From NCBI RefSeq assembly GCF_030272615.1, contig NC_081415.1, positions 630,147,240 through 630,207,239 on the forward strand: a stretch of DNA of 60,000 nucleotides. Reading direction: 5' to 3'. The notes below the pieces were generated by a model. It did not search any database. It was not told the DNA's origin and saw only the letters and a program-made list of their open reading frames with translations. The stretch comes from Cryptomeria japonica (lineage: Eukaryota; Streptophyta; Pinopsida; Cupressales; Cupressaceae). The position numbers and the translations under genes are program-made. This document shows, piece by piece, positions 34,099-45,666 of this stretch. Positions within the stretch are counted from its first letter, which is position 1. Every line of letters starts with the position of its first letter.

Positions 34099-35317
34099 TG
34101 TAGCGTCCTAAAATTGCAACACTCGCAATTTCGACTGCATTTCGGTCTTCACGATGGCGATGCAACACGCAACCTGAATGGAGACCCCGAAACCTGATTA
34201 TGACATCAAAAACTGAATTTTCTTGCACCCTGGCCTGAACCTCCTTTGCACCCTGCTGTCCCGGGAGGTGGGACCAGAGCGCCCAGTGCCCTGGTCCCCC
34301 AGGACCATGGCGCCCAACGCCCTGGTCCCTGGGTCCTATTTTGGGCCCGGTCTCTTTTGGACTTCGGGTCTTTATGTTTGCAAATTGGAAAATTATCTTT
34401 CCTGGTCGGCCTAAGGTCAGGAAAATCAGTCTATCAGCCCTAATTGACAAGTATATAAACTACATTTTCCTCTTTCATTCGATATGATGGAAAAAGCGTG
34501 GAAACTATACTCAAGCATTCAAGCATTCAAGCATTCCTTCAAGTAATTGATCATTCTAAGTCTCCATTCAAGGCTAAGTGTTGCATTCAAGACAAGGATT
34601 CAACCATTGAAGAGGAGATCACATACTACATGCTACATACAACAAACAACAACATCTATACCTTCACACATAAGGATACAAACATCCTTACAACAAGGTA
34701 TTAGTACTTGTTTTACATTACATTTACAGCGTTTCTCATTTCTTGGTTAATTCCAAAACCGGGGTTTGACCTAAGGGCAAACCCCTAATCCCTAACCCCC
34801 CAATCATCTTCGCTTTTCTGTGTGTAGGTTGCAGGTACGCGGCTGAAATTGAAGATCTGGAATCCTTGTGCAAAGACGAACGGATCCCCCTTCGTTTCGC
34901 GGATTTTTTGGAGGACTGTGTGCACGCCGGGCGCCATCGTCCCGTCAACTTTTGCTCAAATTTGCAGGACAGCACCGTATCGACATTTTACTACTAATTC
35001 CAGATCCGTAGCTTCATCCTATATCCCTATCTCAATTTATAAGCAAATCTTTGTCACTTTCTATGCATTCCTAGCTTAATTCTTCTATCAACATTCTTTA
35101 CAAAAGAGGGTAGCCTTGCTTTCTTAACCCTTGAAACACATTTAGCATCCAATCTTGCATTGTGTGGGATTAGATCTTGTGGGTTTCAACCCCTCTTTTG
35201 AATGTAAAGTCTCTCCCCTAAGTGAAAACCATCAACCCTAGTGAATCTCCCTTCTCTCTCCTTAGAGTTGGAAGAGGGGAGAGCAGCTAGGGTTCGATCG
35301 CGATTTTCCGCTTTACA
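34099..35317 (+). mobile_element. 5' LTR of the gag-only element
   Basis: The LTR is 1219 bases with TATATAAA at 34452-34459. The U3 contains a GC-rich block (34260-34340) with two copies of a ccagggcgcccagcgccctgg-like near-palindrome; the 3' LTR has three. A segment near 34911-34960 (gtgtgcacgccgggcgccat) recurs in the leader. The upstream repeat of catt-caagcattcaagc lies at 34510-34540. Confidence 0.88.
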
Positions 35318-36499
35318 TTTTGGTGAACCCGATGTGAACATCCTTTCTAATTATTCATAGTTAGATCTGAAAATTGGATTCTTTGATTACATTTCCATGT
35401 TTGATCTTTTGCAAAATTTTAGAGGTTAATTGCATAAAAACCCTAAATTTCCTTTTTAAGTAATTAAACTTGTGAAATGTTTAATTGTTAATGCTTGTTT
35501 CAGATCTGCCCTTCTATTACAAATTATCAATTCATATTTGTGCTTTAATTTTGAAAATTAAGTGGTTAAGTGTCAAAACCCTAATTTTTGAAACCCTCTT
35601 GATTCAACCTTTGTCCGACAATTTCACTGATCAAAACATCCCCAAATCAGCTGTAACTTTGGATTCCGCAATAAAATCATAATATCTTTCATCCCTGAAA
35701 ATTTGGAAAAAAGTTGCGAGGACCGTGTGCACTCCGAGCGCCATCGTCCCCGACATTTTTTCCGAAATTTCGGGAGCTAGATCTTACTGTATTTTTCTGC
35801 TAAAATCCAGAATTTTGGCTGATTTTATCAATTTTAACACCTTCAAAATTACAGTCAAAGTTGGTCTAGTAATTGCTTGGATTGAGGCTTCTAATCATAC
35901 AAAAATTGTTGAAATTGAAATTTGTGTCAAAATTGTGGTTCTTACAGTCCTAAATCTGAAAAGTGTGTTAACATTCATTCGAAATTTCAGTGCTTTATTC
36001 AAATTCTTGCAATTTGTGACTTTTGAAATTAAGTGCTTAATTACAACAACTTTGATTTCCGCTTTCAAAATTGAATTTTGCGTGAAATTGAGTCAACTTT
36101 CAAATTTTGAAAGTTGCATTGCTTTTGGTATTCCCTCTAAAATCATAAAATTCAAAATTTCAGTTTCCCTCTCTTTTTCAAAATTCAAATTTTGCATTTT
36201 TCGACAATCTTGGTAGGGTTCAATTTTGAGATTGCAACTTTAATTTGGCCTATCTACAGATCATAAAATCACTCAATTTTTTCAGGTTAGCTGTAAAATC
36301 ATCATAACTTTCATCCCTGCAAATTTCGAAAAAAGTTGCAAGGACCGTGTGCACTCCGAGCGCCACGGTCCCGGACATTTTTTTCGAAATTTTGGGAGAT
36401 TGTCCTGATTGTATTTAACAGCTTAAATCTGGAAGATTGGCTGGTTTTACTGAAATTTGCTACCTTTAAAATTCAAAATCTTCTCTCTTTCTTTAGTGC
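35318..36499 (+). other. Leader of the gag-only element with primer site and duplicated block
   Basis: tggtgaacccgatgtgaac at 35321 begins with TGG three bases after the LTR and is the probable primer-binding site; I cannot name the tRNA. A block of about 95 bases occurs twice (about 35685-35778 and 36298-36390), both containing aggaccgtgtgcactccgag. The 163-codon frame at 35725-36216 is AT-rich and shows no domain, so I do not call it a gene. Confidence 0.6.
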
Positions 36500-39400
36500 A
36501 TGAGTTTTACAACAGTAAGCCCTACTTACACTATTCCCGTTAGACGAAGCCTTAGAATTAAGTCCTTCCAAGGTTTAATTACTGAGGAGATGGAACCTAA
36601 TTTGAATGGCCTTTTTAACGAGGACATAGATAATTCCTCTAATCCTCTTAATGATAAAGAAGCTCTCCATGAGGTTTCTGTAGAACAACTTTCAAAATTG
36701 GATAACCAATTTGAGGATTTTCGACAATGGATGTCTCAAGAATACCCTGATAGTCAAGCTCTTCCTTTAATTGAGGGTCTAAAATGTATGCTTCAAAGTG
36801 ATAAGAATGGAATTGATATTTTGCGTGGTATTGTACACATTGTGGATTCAAATGTGATGCCTATGAAAAGTTGTGCCGAAACCTTAGGTTATACACAACC
36901 TCCTACTCAAGACAATCATTCTATTCCTTTGACGACTTCTATTGCTAGCATACCTACTTTTACATCAAACATAATGACTACTTCAATACAAGACATTCCT
37001 CCTATGATCACTAGTCATGGGGGCAATCCCTCTTCTTCAATTAACCCTCTTCCTTCAATCAATCCAACTTCTTCATTCATTCCTTCAATGAGTGTGCCTA
37101 TTATATCTCCACAAATGAACATGACACAAGGGGGCAATTCATTTAACCCTTCCATTCCTCCTTGTAGTGTTCCTCCTTTCCAATCATCTCCTATGACTAA
37201 CTATCATAGTGTCCCACCACCTTACTCTCTACCTTCTTTCAATAACATAACACCTCCATCACAATCTAACACATCTAATATGAACTCTTCGACTGAAGTG
37301 ACCATTAACAATCTTGCACAAACTGTCTCTTCTTTACAGCAACAAATTGCCTCTATGAATCAATCTAAGTTTAGTGTGCCCACATTTGATGTTGCGAGCC
37401 CACTTTCTCTTGATATTGTTCGAGCTATTCCCCCTAAACATGTTGAAATTCCACATTTGGAGCTTTATAATGGTAAGGGTGATCCTCTAACACATGTTAA
37501 GACCTTTCAAACAATATGTACTGATTTTGCTTATGACCAAAGGTTGCTTGCAAAATTGTTTACTAGAACATTAAGAGACAAAGCCCTACAATGGTATTGC
37601 TCGTTGCCTTCCTATTCTATTACTTCTTTTGAACAACTTGCAAATGCTTTCATTCAACAATTTCAAAACAATATAAGTCCTAAAGTTACTTTGATTGATT
37701 TAATGCATTGTAAACAAGGTGTTAAAGAAAAAGTGACTGATTTCATTGGTAGATATAAGCATTTGTATGCTCAAATTTCTTTTCCAGTGCCTGACAATGA
37801 TATTCAAAGAATCTTTATTTCTAATTTACAAAAAGACATTAGAGAAAAACTCCTGTTTTTTGAGTTTACTTCTTTCCACCAGTTGTACGCAACTCTTCAC
37901 AATTATCAACTGACTGTGAGTCAAATGGAACAATCACATCCTATGACTCTGAGTGATAAGGGTGATAGTAGTCAACAACCATTTGGGAAGTTTAAACTGA
38001 ACAGAGAGTCCATTAAATTCAATGAAAACATCATCAACAACAATGTGAATGCAGCATCAGGTGTGCCTCCTATTTCTAAGTTTTTCAAGAAAGAAAGAAA
38101 GTATACTCCTTTGAGTGAATCATTGCATAGTATTATGAATAAGTTATTGGAATAAAATGTGCTTACTCTTCCTCCTATAAGGCAAATTGATCCTGCAAAG
38201 ATTACTTCACCTTATTTTGATAACAAATCTTTTTGTCAATTTCATCGTCAACCTGGGCATGATACTAAAAAATGTTTTGCTTTAAAGGGTAAAATTCAAG
38301 ATTTGATTGATAATAATACTATCTCTGTTTCTGGTGTGAATGATAAAGGTAACAAATCTGTAGCTCTTCCTAACCAAAATCTTCAGATTTTTACTGATCC
38401 ATTACCTTCTCATACCTCTAATGCGATTGATACTACTGATTCCTCTGTCTCACCTGATGATCTTGTGTCCATGACTCCGAATGTGATTAACTTTGTAGAG
38501 CAGTAGAAAATCCCTAAAGAACCTTCCATCACATTTGATTCCAGTGAAACTATCAGAGCACCTGATGGTCCTTTATACATAGTTGCAAAAGTCAAGAACA
38601 CACCTTGCCGTGGAGTGCTTATTGATCCTTCTTGTATGGTTAATATTATTACTGAAGAATTTCTTTTTACTTTGCAATTGAATCAAGTGATCTATGACAA
38701 AATAGATGTGATTGTGAAATTATTTGATGCATTTTCTTCTCCTGCAATTGGTTCTATTACATTACCTATTGAGGTCCGTAACAAATCCCTTGATGTGGAC
38801 TTTGCTATTATTCCATCTTCCGAACAATTTCGTGTGAAGCTTGGCTATCCTTGGCTATCTTCCATGAAAGCTATTGCTTCTCCTATCCACAAGTGTTTGA
38901 AATTTCCCCATAATGGTGAAGTTGTTACTATTAATCATAGTCTCTTTAAACCAGCTGAAATAACCTCTAGTGTTCCTATTGATTATTTTTGGCCTAAACA
39001 ATTCCAATCTCTTCCTCCGCGAAGTGATCATCTTTTTAAATCTTATCAAAAGTGGAAAACAGATATGATCCTATCTCTAAGTGAACCTAGAACACCCAAA
39101 CTTGACATTCCTATCATTCTTGAGAAGGAAGTTCTTCCTTTGAAAGATAAAACTAATGTCTTTCCTCAAGAAGATTCCCAACCCATTCCTATGGATGTGA
39201 CTATGCCTATGATTAATAAACTTCCTAAAAGCAGACCTATCCCTCCTCGTCATGATGGACTTGGTCTCCTTCCTAAACCAAAAATTCCTCCTTTATATGG
39301 AGCAGTTCCTCCTCCTTCCTTTTATAGAGAGAAGAGACCTTCCTCTTCTCCTATTGTTCAACCTAAGAGACCACAACCTAAACACCCAAGTGCTAAGGAT

Positions 39401-39928
39401 GAGAACATTCCTCCTCCTCAATCTCCTAATCTTCCTACTAAGACTAGACGAAATCGTTTTGCACGTGAACACTGGCGAAAGCGTCGTCTTAGAGCTCAAA
39501 CATCGCAATCCCCAAAAACACCTTCAACAAGCATTATTCCATTTTTTCCTCAGCCAACGATTGAGCCGAACTCTCCTAAACATAAGATGCATGATGGTCT
39601 TGATCCTATGCGAGTCAAAGATCCTATTTTTATAAATCTTGATGATGATATAGATGAAACTATTATTCTTGATGCAAATGTTACTCTTGTTCATTCTGAT
39701 AGTGAATATGAACTTGTTGATATTGATAACCATTTATCTAATGAATTTTCTAAAGCACTTATCCTAGCTCCTAGACAAGAACACCGTGGCTTGGAATATG
39801 AACATAGCCCTTGTTTGGATCTTGTGATAGCTCCATCTGCTGTGTTGGATGTTCCTCCTCTAGCGTGTTTCCTACCTTCCCGAAACATTGACCAGCAAGA
39901 TCGGGGGGTAGATGACGTGCTAGACTAG
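36500..39928 (+). pseudogene. Gag-like polyprotein of the gag-only element
   Basis: A single frame of about 1140 codons has two stops (TAA 38153-38155 and TAG 38504-38506). It starts MSFTTVSPTYTIPVRRSLRI. Residues about 130-290 are Ser/Pro/Asn-rich and disordered. The capsid-like retrotrans_gag domain spans about 37438-37930 (HVEIPHLELYNGKGDPLTHV, KALQWYCSLP, DFIGRYKHLY). A gypsy-type knuckle (FCQFHRQPGHDTKKC) lies near 38231-38275. A degenerate protease-like segment (PCRGVLIDPSCMVNIITEEF) is near 38605, with D-P-S where D-S/T-G is expected. The C-terminal third is Pro/Lys-rich. Its domain order and knuckle match the minus-strand gypsy gag at 1-3305, so the two belong to one broad lineage. 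Confidence 0.87.
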
Positions 39929-40671
39929 TTTCATTAGCATAGCAGATTCTCTCCTCCTCTCTTTTGTTACTTCCTCTATATGTTACTCTCATTCTTCTAT
40001 TTGTTGTCCTTAGTGTTGTCTACTTGAGGACGATGCAAAGCATTGAGATCTCTCGATCTCTCTCATGTTGACTCAAAAGACACATGTGTTCCCTTCTTCT
40101 AGGTGACCTTCCTTGATTGGGGAATGAAGAACAATTATGCATACATACATATGATATACATGAATTATCATACATCATACTGACCCCGAGGAAAGCGAAG
40201 TCACCTTGTGCTTTGTGTTTTGTGTCTATTATCCTTGGGCTTATCTCACACTTGGGGGCTAAATCCTTGTGATAACGTGCTCCTTTCCTTTCTCATTCTT
40301 ATATGTATCACTACCTTAAAGCAATCACCCCCGGTGAGGCGTGTGCGATCGCTTTAACGTAGGGGGGCATACATCCCGTCCATATCTTTTCAAGATACTT
40401 GAAAATTTCTTGACAAATTTAGCTTTGCCTTGAAAATTTTTGATATCTTTCTTGCATGACTCATAGTGAGGGAACCTTACTACTGACAGTCATGGTTCTC
40501 CCTCGTGATCTTCCCTTTTACTGTGTCAATCGAAGTCGTAAGATCCTTAGTCCACTGGGGGCTTGGTGTATCTTGCCTCCTTGACGTGGTGAAAGTTTTT
40601 CAATGTTGTTTCCTTGTACTTTACCGGAAGTATGAGCGTACGCTTATACTCCCGCTAAAGTGGGGGCTAAA
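39929..40671 (+). other. 3' untranslated region and polypurine tract of the gag-only element
   Basis: No coding frame is seen. The purine tract aagtgggggctaaa (40658-40671) directly precedes the 3' LTR. Similar words, cacttgggggctaaa and cactgggggcttgg, occur earlier near 40250 and 40553. Confidence 0.6.
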
Positions 40672-41936
40672 TGTAGCATCCTAAAATTGTGACACTCGCA
40701 ATTTCGACTGCATTTCGGTCTTCACGATGGCGATGCAACACGCAACCTGAATGGAGACCCCGAAACCTGATTATGACATCAAAAACTGCATTTTCTTGCA
40801 CCCTGGCCTGAACCTCCTTTGCACCCTGCTATCCCGGGAGGTGGGACCAGAGCACCCAGCACCCTGGTCCTTCAGGACCAGGGCGCCCAGCGCCCTGGTC
40901 GTTCAAGACCAGGGTGCCCAGCGCCCTGGTCCCTGGGTCCTATTTTGGGCCCGGTCTCTTTTGGACTTCGGGTCTTTATGTTTGCAAATTGGAAAATTAT
41001 CTTTCCTGGTCGGCCTAAGGTCGGGAAAATCAGTCTATCAACCCTAATTGACAAGTATATAAACTACATTTTCCTCTTTCATTCAATATGATGGAAAAAG
41101 CATGGAAACTATACTCAAGCATTCAAGCATTCAAGCATTCCTTCAAGTAATTGATCATTCTAAGTCTCCATTCAAGGCTAAGTGTTGCATTCAAGACAAG
41201 GATTCAACCATTGAAGAGGAGATCACATACTACATGCTACATACAACATACAACAATACAACAAACAACAACATCTATACCTTCGCACATAAGGATACAA
41301 ACATCCTTACAACAAGGTATTAGTACTTGTTTTACATTACATTTACAGCGTTTCTCATTTCTTGGTTAATTCCAAAACTAGGGTTTGACCTAAGGGCAAA
41401 CCCCTAATCCCTAACCCCCCAATCGTCTTCGCTTTTCTGTGTGTAGGTTGCAGGTATGCGGCTGAAATTGAAGATCTGGAATCCTTGTGCAGAGACGAAC
41501 AGATCCCCCTTCGTTTCGCGGATTTTTCGGAGGACCGTGTGCACGCCGGGCGCCATCATCCCGTCAACTTTTGCTCAAATTTGCAGGACAGTGCCGTATC
41601 AACATTTTACTACTAATTCCAGGTCCGCAGCTTCATCCTATATCCCTATCTCAGTTTATAAGCGAATCTTTGTCACTTTCTATGCATTCCTAGCTTAATT
41701 CTTCTATCAACATTCTTTACAAAAGAGGGTAGCCTTGCTTTCTTAACCCTTGAAACACATTTAGCATCCAATCTTGCATTGTGTGGGATTGGATCTTGTG
41801 GGTTTCAACCCTTCTTTTGAATTTAAAGTCTCTCCCCTAAGTGAAAACCATCAACCCTAGTGAATCTCCCTTCTCTCTCCTTGGAGTTGGAAGAGGGGAG
41901 AGTAGCTAGGGTTCGATTGCGATTTTCCGCTTTACA
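40672..41936 (+). mobile_element. 3' LTR of the gag-only element
   Basis: The LTR is 1265 bases, about 46 longer than the 5' copy. Most of the difference is one extra unit of the GC-rich near-palindrome (40855-40935) plus a short extra acatacaacaat near 41245. TATATAAA lies at 41056-41063. It ends TTTACA at 41936. Confidence 0.9.
40855..40935. repeat. Three tandem GC-rich near-palindromes
   Basis: Units close to gaccagggcgcccagcgccc followed by tggtc repeat about every 33 bases, each nearly self-complementary. The 5' LTR has two units at about 34274-34333. Confidence 0.8.
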
Positions 41937-41941
41937 GTGGG

Positions 41942-42182
41942 TCCGAAATACCATAGTGGTTTTTCGCTATTTGGGTTTCCATGTTAAATCTGGTGTTATG
42001 AGGTTTATATAGTTCATATGCTTTTGAGTTTGCATGTTTGATAGTTTTATTCTATGACTGATATATATTATCGAGGATGAATCTAATGTTTTCATTGATG
42101 ATTAAGTTTGTATGATTCACCCCGCCCCCTCTCATCTTGTTGGCTATTGGATCTGTACTTATACTAATTATCAGAACTATCA
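41942..42182 (+). mobile_element. 5' LTR of the nested copia element, second part
   Basis: This continues the LTR after the inserted element. It carries agtggtttttcgctatttggg and ttcaccccgccccctctca and ends CTATCA just before the primer-binding site. Confidence 0.88.
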
Positions 42183-42184
42183 AT

Positions 42185-42196
42185 TGGTATCAGAGC
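42185..42196 (+). promoter_or_regulatory. Primer-binding site of the nested copia element
   Basis: tggtatcagagc stands two bases after the LTR end, the initiator Met-tRNA type. Confidence 0.9.
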
Positions 42197-42247
42197 TTTG
42201 GACTCTGAAAGGAAAGTTTAAAGGCACTTGAGTTAAAAGATCCAAAG

Positions 42248-43171
42248 ATGTATAAGAGGGATGCACCCAAGCTGAATAAGTCAAGTTTCTCTACATGGCA
42301 GAAAAGGATGAAGCTACATCTATCAGGAGTTGGAGAATATGCTATATACTATCTAGAAAATGATTTTGTTACACTGAGCACCTATCCATTGACTATGGAA
42401 GAGATAAAGTGAAAGCAAGAACACATTCAAGTAATGATTGAAATAACATTTGCATTGACCGATTCTGAGTTTAATGATCTAGAAGGCTACAATGATGCAA
42501 AGGCTATGTGGACTAAGATCATATCTGTATATGGAGGAGATGAACATGTTCAAAGAGCAAAAGTTGATAGTCTAAGAGGATAACTTGAATCTATGAGGAT
42601 GAATGAAGGTGAGAACATAACCTAGTATAGTACAAGACTAAAGGAGATTGTAAATCAAATCAAGGGAGTAGGAGGAACTATTGAAGAAAAGGATGTGATA
42701 AGTAAGTTGTTAAGAACCCTTCTACCTACTTATGCAATCCAAGTCTTTGGAATCAATGAATTAAGGTCTATACCAAATATGCCAATTTCCTTGGATGCTA
42801 CTATTGGTAAGCTACATGCATTTGAGTTAAGTAATTTTGATAACAGTGGGTCATCGGTAAATAAAGTTGAATCTGCATTTAGTTCTTTTCATTTGAATGA
42901 ATCTAATGATTACAATGAAAGAAAGTGTAAGTACTCTAGAGGAGATCATAGAGGAGCAAGTGAAAGATTTCAGAAGAACATGGAGGAGGTACACAAACTA
43001 TATGAAGAAATCAAAAAGCAAGAAGAGTTTGACGCACTATTGGCCAAAAGGCTACCAAGAGGCAAAGGTAAGTATAAGGGAAAACTACCCTTGAAATGTT
43101 TCAATTGTGATAAGATTGGACATATGGCTTCTAACTGTACTGACAAAGATTTCACTAAAAAGAGAGATTAT
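42248..43171 (+). pseudogene. Copia gag with CCHC zinc knuckle
   Basis: The first ATG at 42248 opens MYKRDAPKLNKSSFSTWQKR. The UBN2-type capsid region follows, with the segment LLRTLLPTYAIQVFGINELR near 42703. The knuckle CFNCDKIGHMASNC lies at 43097-43138. Stops interrupt the frame at 42410 (TGA), 42581 (TAA), 42623 (TAG) and 43172 (TGA). The gag at 58.9 kb is a relative sharing LLRTLLPTYAI and the same order of blocks. Confidence 0.88.
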
Positions 43172-43174
43172 TGA

Positions 43175-43733
43175 GATGACAAACAAAAAGATAATCATTA
43201 CAGAGGTCATCGAGACTTCAGAAGAAGAGATAGAAAGACCTGCTTAATTGCTGATGAGGAATCTGAAGATGATAAATCAGATCAGACTGATACAGAGGAA
43301 GTTGTTTATGTGGCTATCAAGGATGGATCAGATGAAGAAAGGTATGAAGAAAAAGCCCTAATATCTCACATTAACACTAATGATTCTTGGATTATAGATA
43401 GTGGATGTTCACATCATATGATAGGAGACAAACATAAGTTTGTTATGTTAGAAAATTATGATGGAGGCTATGTTAGATTTGGTAATGATGCACCATGTCT
43501 GGTAAGAGGTAAAGGATCCATAACACTTCTTGATAAAGCAAGATGCAATGGTGTTTATTGGGTTGAAGGTTTGAAATATAATTTGTTGAGTGTAGCACAG
43601 CTAAACAACACAGGTTACCAAATAGAATTTTAGAAAGGAATTGTCAAAGTTCATGAAAAAAATGGAAATTTAGCTGCTACCGGGACACAAAAAAAAGGTA
43701 ATACATTTCACCTTGACTCTACTCACAACAAGT
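43175..43733 (+). pseudogene. Copia aspartic protease
   Basis: The active-site triad D-S-G is at 43397-43405 in WIIDSGCSHHMIGDKHKF, followed by the flap and GLKYNLLSVAQLNNTGYQIEF. A TAG stop at 43631 ends the open stretch, but the frame continues into the pre-integrase domain. An acidic linker precedes the domain (about 43245-43370). Confidence 0.88.
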
Positions 43734-43735
43734 GC

Positions 43736-44905
43736 TTGCATGCAAAGATTGATAACACCTGGTTATGGCATAAAAGGTTTTGTCATGTTAATTTTGATAA
43801 TCTGATCAAGATAAGTAAGAAGCATAGAGTAAGAGGGCTACCGAGTCTTGAAAAACCTGAGAATGCTATATGCCGAGGATGCCAAATGGGCAAGATGACA
43901 AGATCCAGCTTTACAAGTAAGTCCTAAACTTCTAAGGGAATTTTAGATCTTGTGCACACTGATCTTTGTGGTCCTATGAAAGTTCAAAGTTATTATGGTG
44001 ACAAATATTTCATATTATTTGTGGATGATTATTCAAGGATGATGTCAGTAATGTTTTTAAAAGAAAAATTAGAAGCTTTTCAAATGTTTAAATGGTACAA
44101 GGCTAGAGTTGAAAATGAAACAGGAAGACAACTAAAATGTCTTAGATCAGATAGAGGAGGAGAGTTCACATCTGATGAGTTCAATCTATTTTGCAATGAT
44201 CATGGTATTAAAAGACAAGTCTCTGCACCAAGGACTCCATAGCAGAATGGAATAGCTGAAAGAAGAAACAGATCTATTGTGGATTGTGCTAGACATTGAT
44301 GATTGAGAAGAAGGTTCCACAAACATTTTGGAGAGAAGCAATAAGCATAGCTGTTTACACCTTGAACCAAGTTCAATTGAAGAAAGGTACTTTGAAGACA
44401 CCTTATGAAATCTGGTATGGCAAGAAACCTAATATAAGTTATTTTAAGAGCTTTGGAAGCAAATGCTATGTTCATAAAGATGATAGAAATGGCAAGTTTG
44501 ATCAGAAAAGTGAAGAAGGAACATTTCTAGGATATTCCTCTAAAAGCAAAGCATTTAAATGTCTGATCAAATCATCTAACAAAATAGTAGAAAGTGCAAA
44601 TGTGAAAATTGATGAATTTATAGAAAGAACTAATGATAGGGATTCCAAAGAACCAGAAGACTATGATGAATTTGTCTATGTGCAACCAAAAAGTCCTACT
44701 GAGATAACTATTGAAGGAAATGAGGAAGCTATCCAGTTATCAAGTGATGAAGAGGATCATACAGAGCTTACCGAGCCTATATTAGCCAAATATGTCAGAA
44801 GACATCATGCACCAAGTCAGATTATAGGAGATAAGGATGATCCAATGATGACAAGGAATAAACTAAGACAAAACACATGTTTGATATCTGAATTTGAACC
44901 GAGAA
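43736..44905 (+). pseudogene. Copia integrase with pre-integrase zinc domain
   Basis: The GAG-pre-integrase HHCC-like region (LWHKRFCHVNFDNL, then CRGCQMGKM) spans 43750-43905. The catalytic core shows the first Asp in LVHTDLCGPM (43950), DDYSR, and the second Asp in LRSDRGGEF (44145). In QNGIAERRNRS the Gln before QNG is replaced by TAG (44240), most simply CAG to TAG. A one-base loss near 44288 shifts the frame. The C-terminal region ([20 protein letters not shown], then [14 protein letters not shown]) continues to about 44620, followed by an acidic linker. A further stop is at 43925. Confidence 0.9.
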
Positions 44906-44909
44906 TAGT

Positions 44910-45666
44910 AAAAGAGGCATTTAACAGTGAAGATTGGATAAATGCTATGACTGAAGAGATTGATCAAATCAAGAAGAATGACACATGGACATTAGTCCCA
45001 AGACCTAAGGACAAAAATGTAATTAGTACAAAGTGGATCTTCAGAAACAAGCTAAATGAGAAAGGAGAGGTCATTCGGAACAAAGCAAGATTGGTTTGCA
45101 AAGGTTATGCACAAGAAGAAGGAATTGATTATGGTGAAACTTTTGCACCTGTTGCCAGACTTGAAGGAGTTAGAACATTGTTGGCATATGCTGCTTTCAG
45201 AAACTTCAAGGTATATCAAATGGATGTCAAATCTGCATTTCTGAATGGAATATTAGAAGAAGAAGTTTTCATTGAACAACCTAAAGGATTTGTTGAAGAC
45301 AATAATAAAGATCAGGTATGTAAATTGAACAAAGCTTTATATGGTCTGAAACAAGCACCTAGAGCATGGTATGAAAGACTGCACTCTTATTTGATTAAGA
45401 TTGGTTTTATAAGGACAAGTGAGAACAACATGTACATTAAGAATGATGAAAATGGAATACTAATCTCAGCCATATTTGTTGATGATATTATATTTTGTGG
45501 AAATGACTCTTTATGCAAAAACTTTGGTAATGAAATGAGCAAAGAATTTGAGATGTCATTAATCAGTGAGATAAAGTATTTTATAGGCTTACAGATACTG
45601 CAAATGAAAAATGAAATTTTCATTACTCAATCCAAATACATAAAGGAAATCTAGAAGAAATTTGGA
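44910..45666 (+). pseudogene. Copia reverse transcriptase
   Basis: The open frame 44296-45654 covers the domain. It contains [20 protein letters not shown] (from about 44978), [33 protein letters not shown] (first catalytic Asp), [15 protein letters not shown] and the box FVDD at 45475-45486. A TAG at 45652-45654 interrupts the conserved KEI-KKFGM strand. All catalytic aspartates are present. The closest look is to Sirevirus or Tork-like copia enzymes ([29 protein letters not shown]), but this is recognition by eye. Confidence 0.92.

Larger units (their letters stand above)
34099..41936 (+). mobile_element. Gag-only (TR-GAG type) LTR element, innermost level of the nest
   Basis: The LTRs (34099-35317 and 40672-41936) begin TGTAGC and end TTTACA. 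GTGGG flanks the element exactly (34094-34098 and 41937-41941). The interior has a long leader, one gag-like polyprotein frame (36500-39928) and a 3' untranslated region, but no reverse transcriptase, integrase or RNase H. Elements with LTRs and only a gag frame have been described in plants as TR-GAGs and must be mobilised in trans. The LTRs look very alike by eye, so this is the youngest insertion of the nest. Confidence 0.9.

Noticed and set aside
34091-34450. Minus-strand ORF of 119 codons across the LTR of the gag-only element (also at 40872-41054)
   Set aside because: It is open because of the GC-rich palindromic repeats, is repeated in both LTRs, and has no domain.
35725-36216. 163-codon ORF in the leader of the gag-only element
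   Set aside because: It is AT-driven composition overlapping the duplicated leader block, and no domain is seen.
44186-45623. Minus-strand ORFs opposite integrase and reverse transcriptase
   Set aside because: They are shadow frames of the well-recognised plus-strand copia pol.
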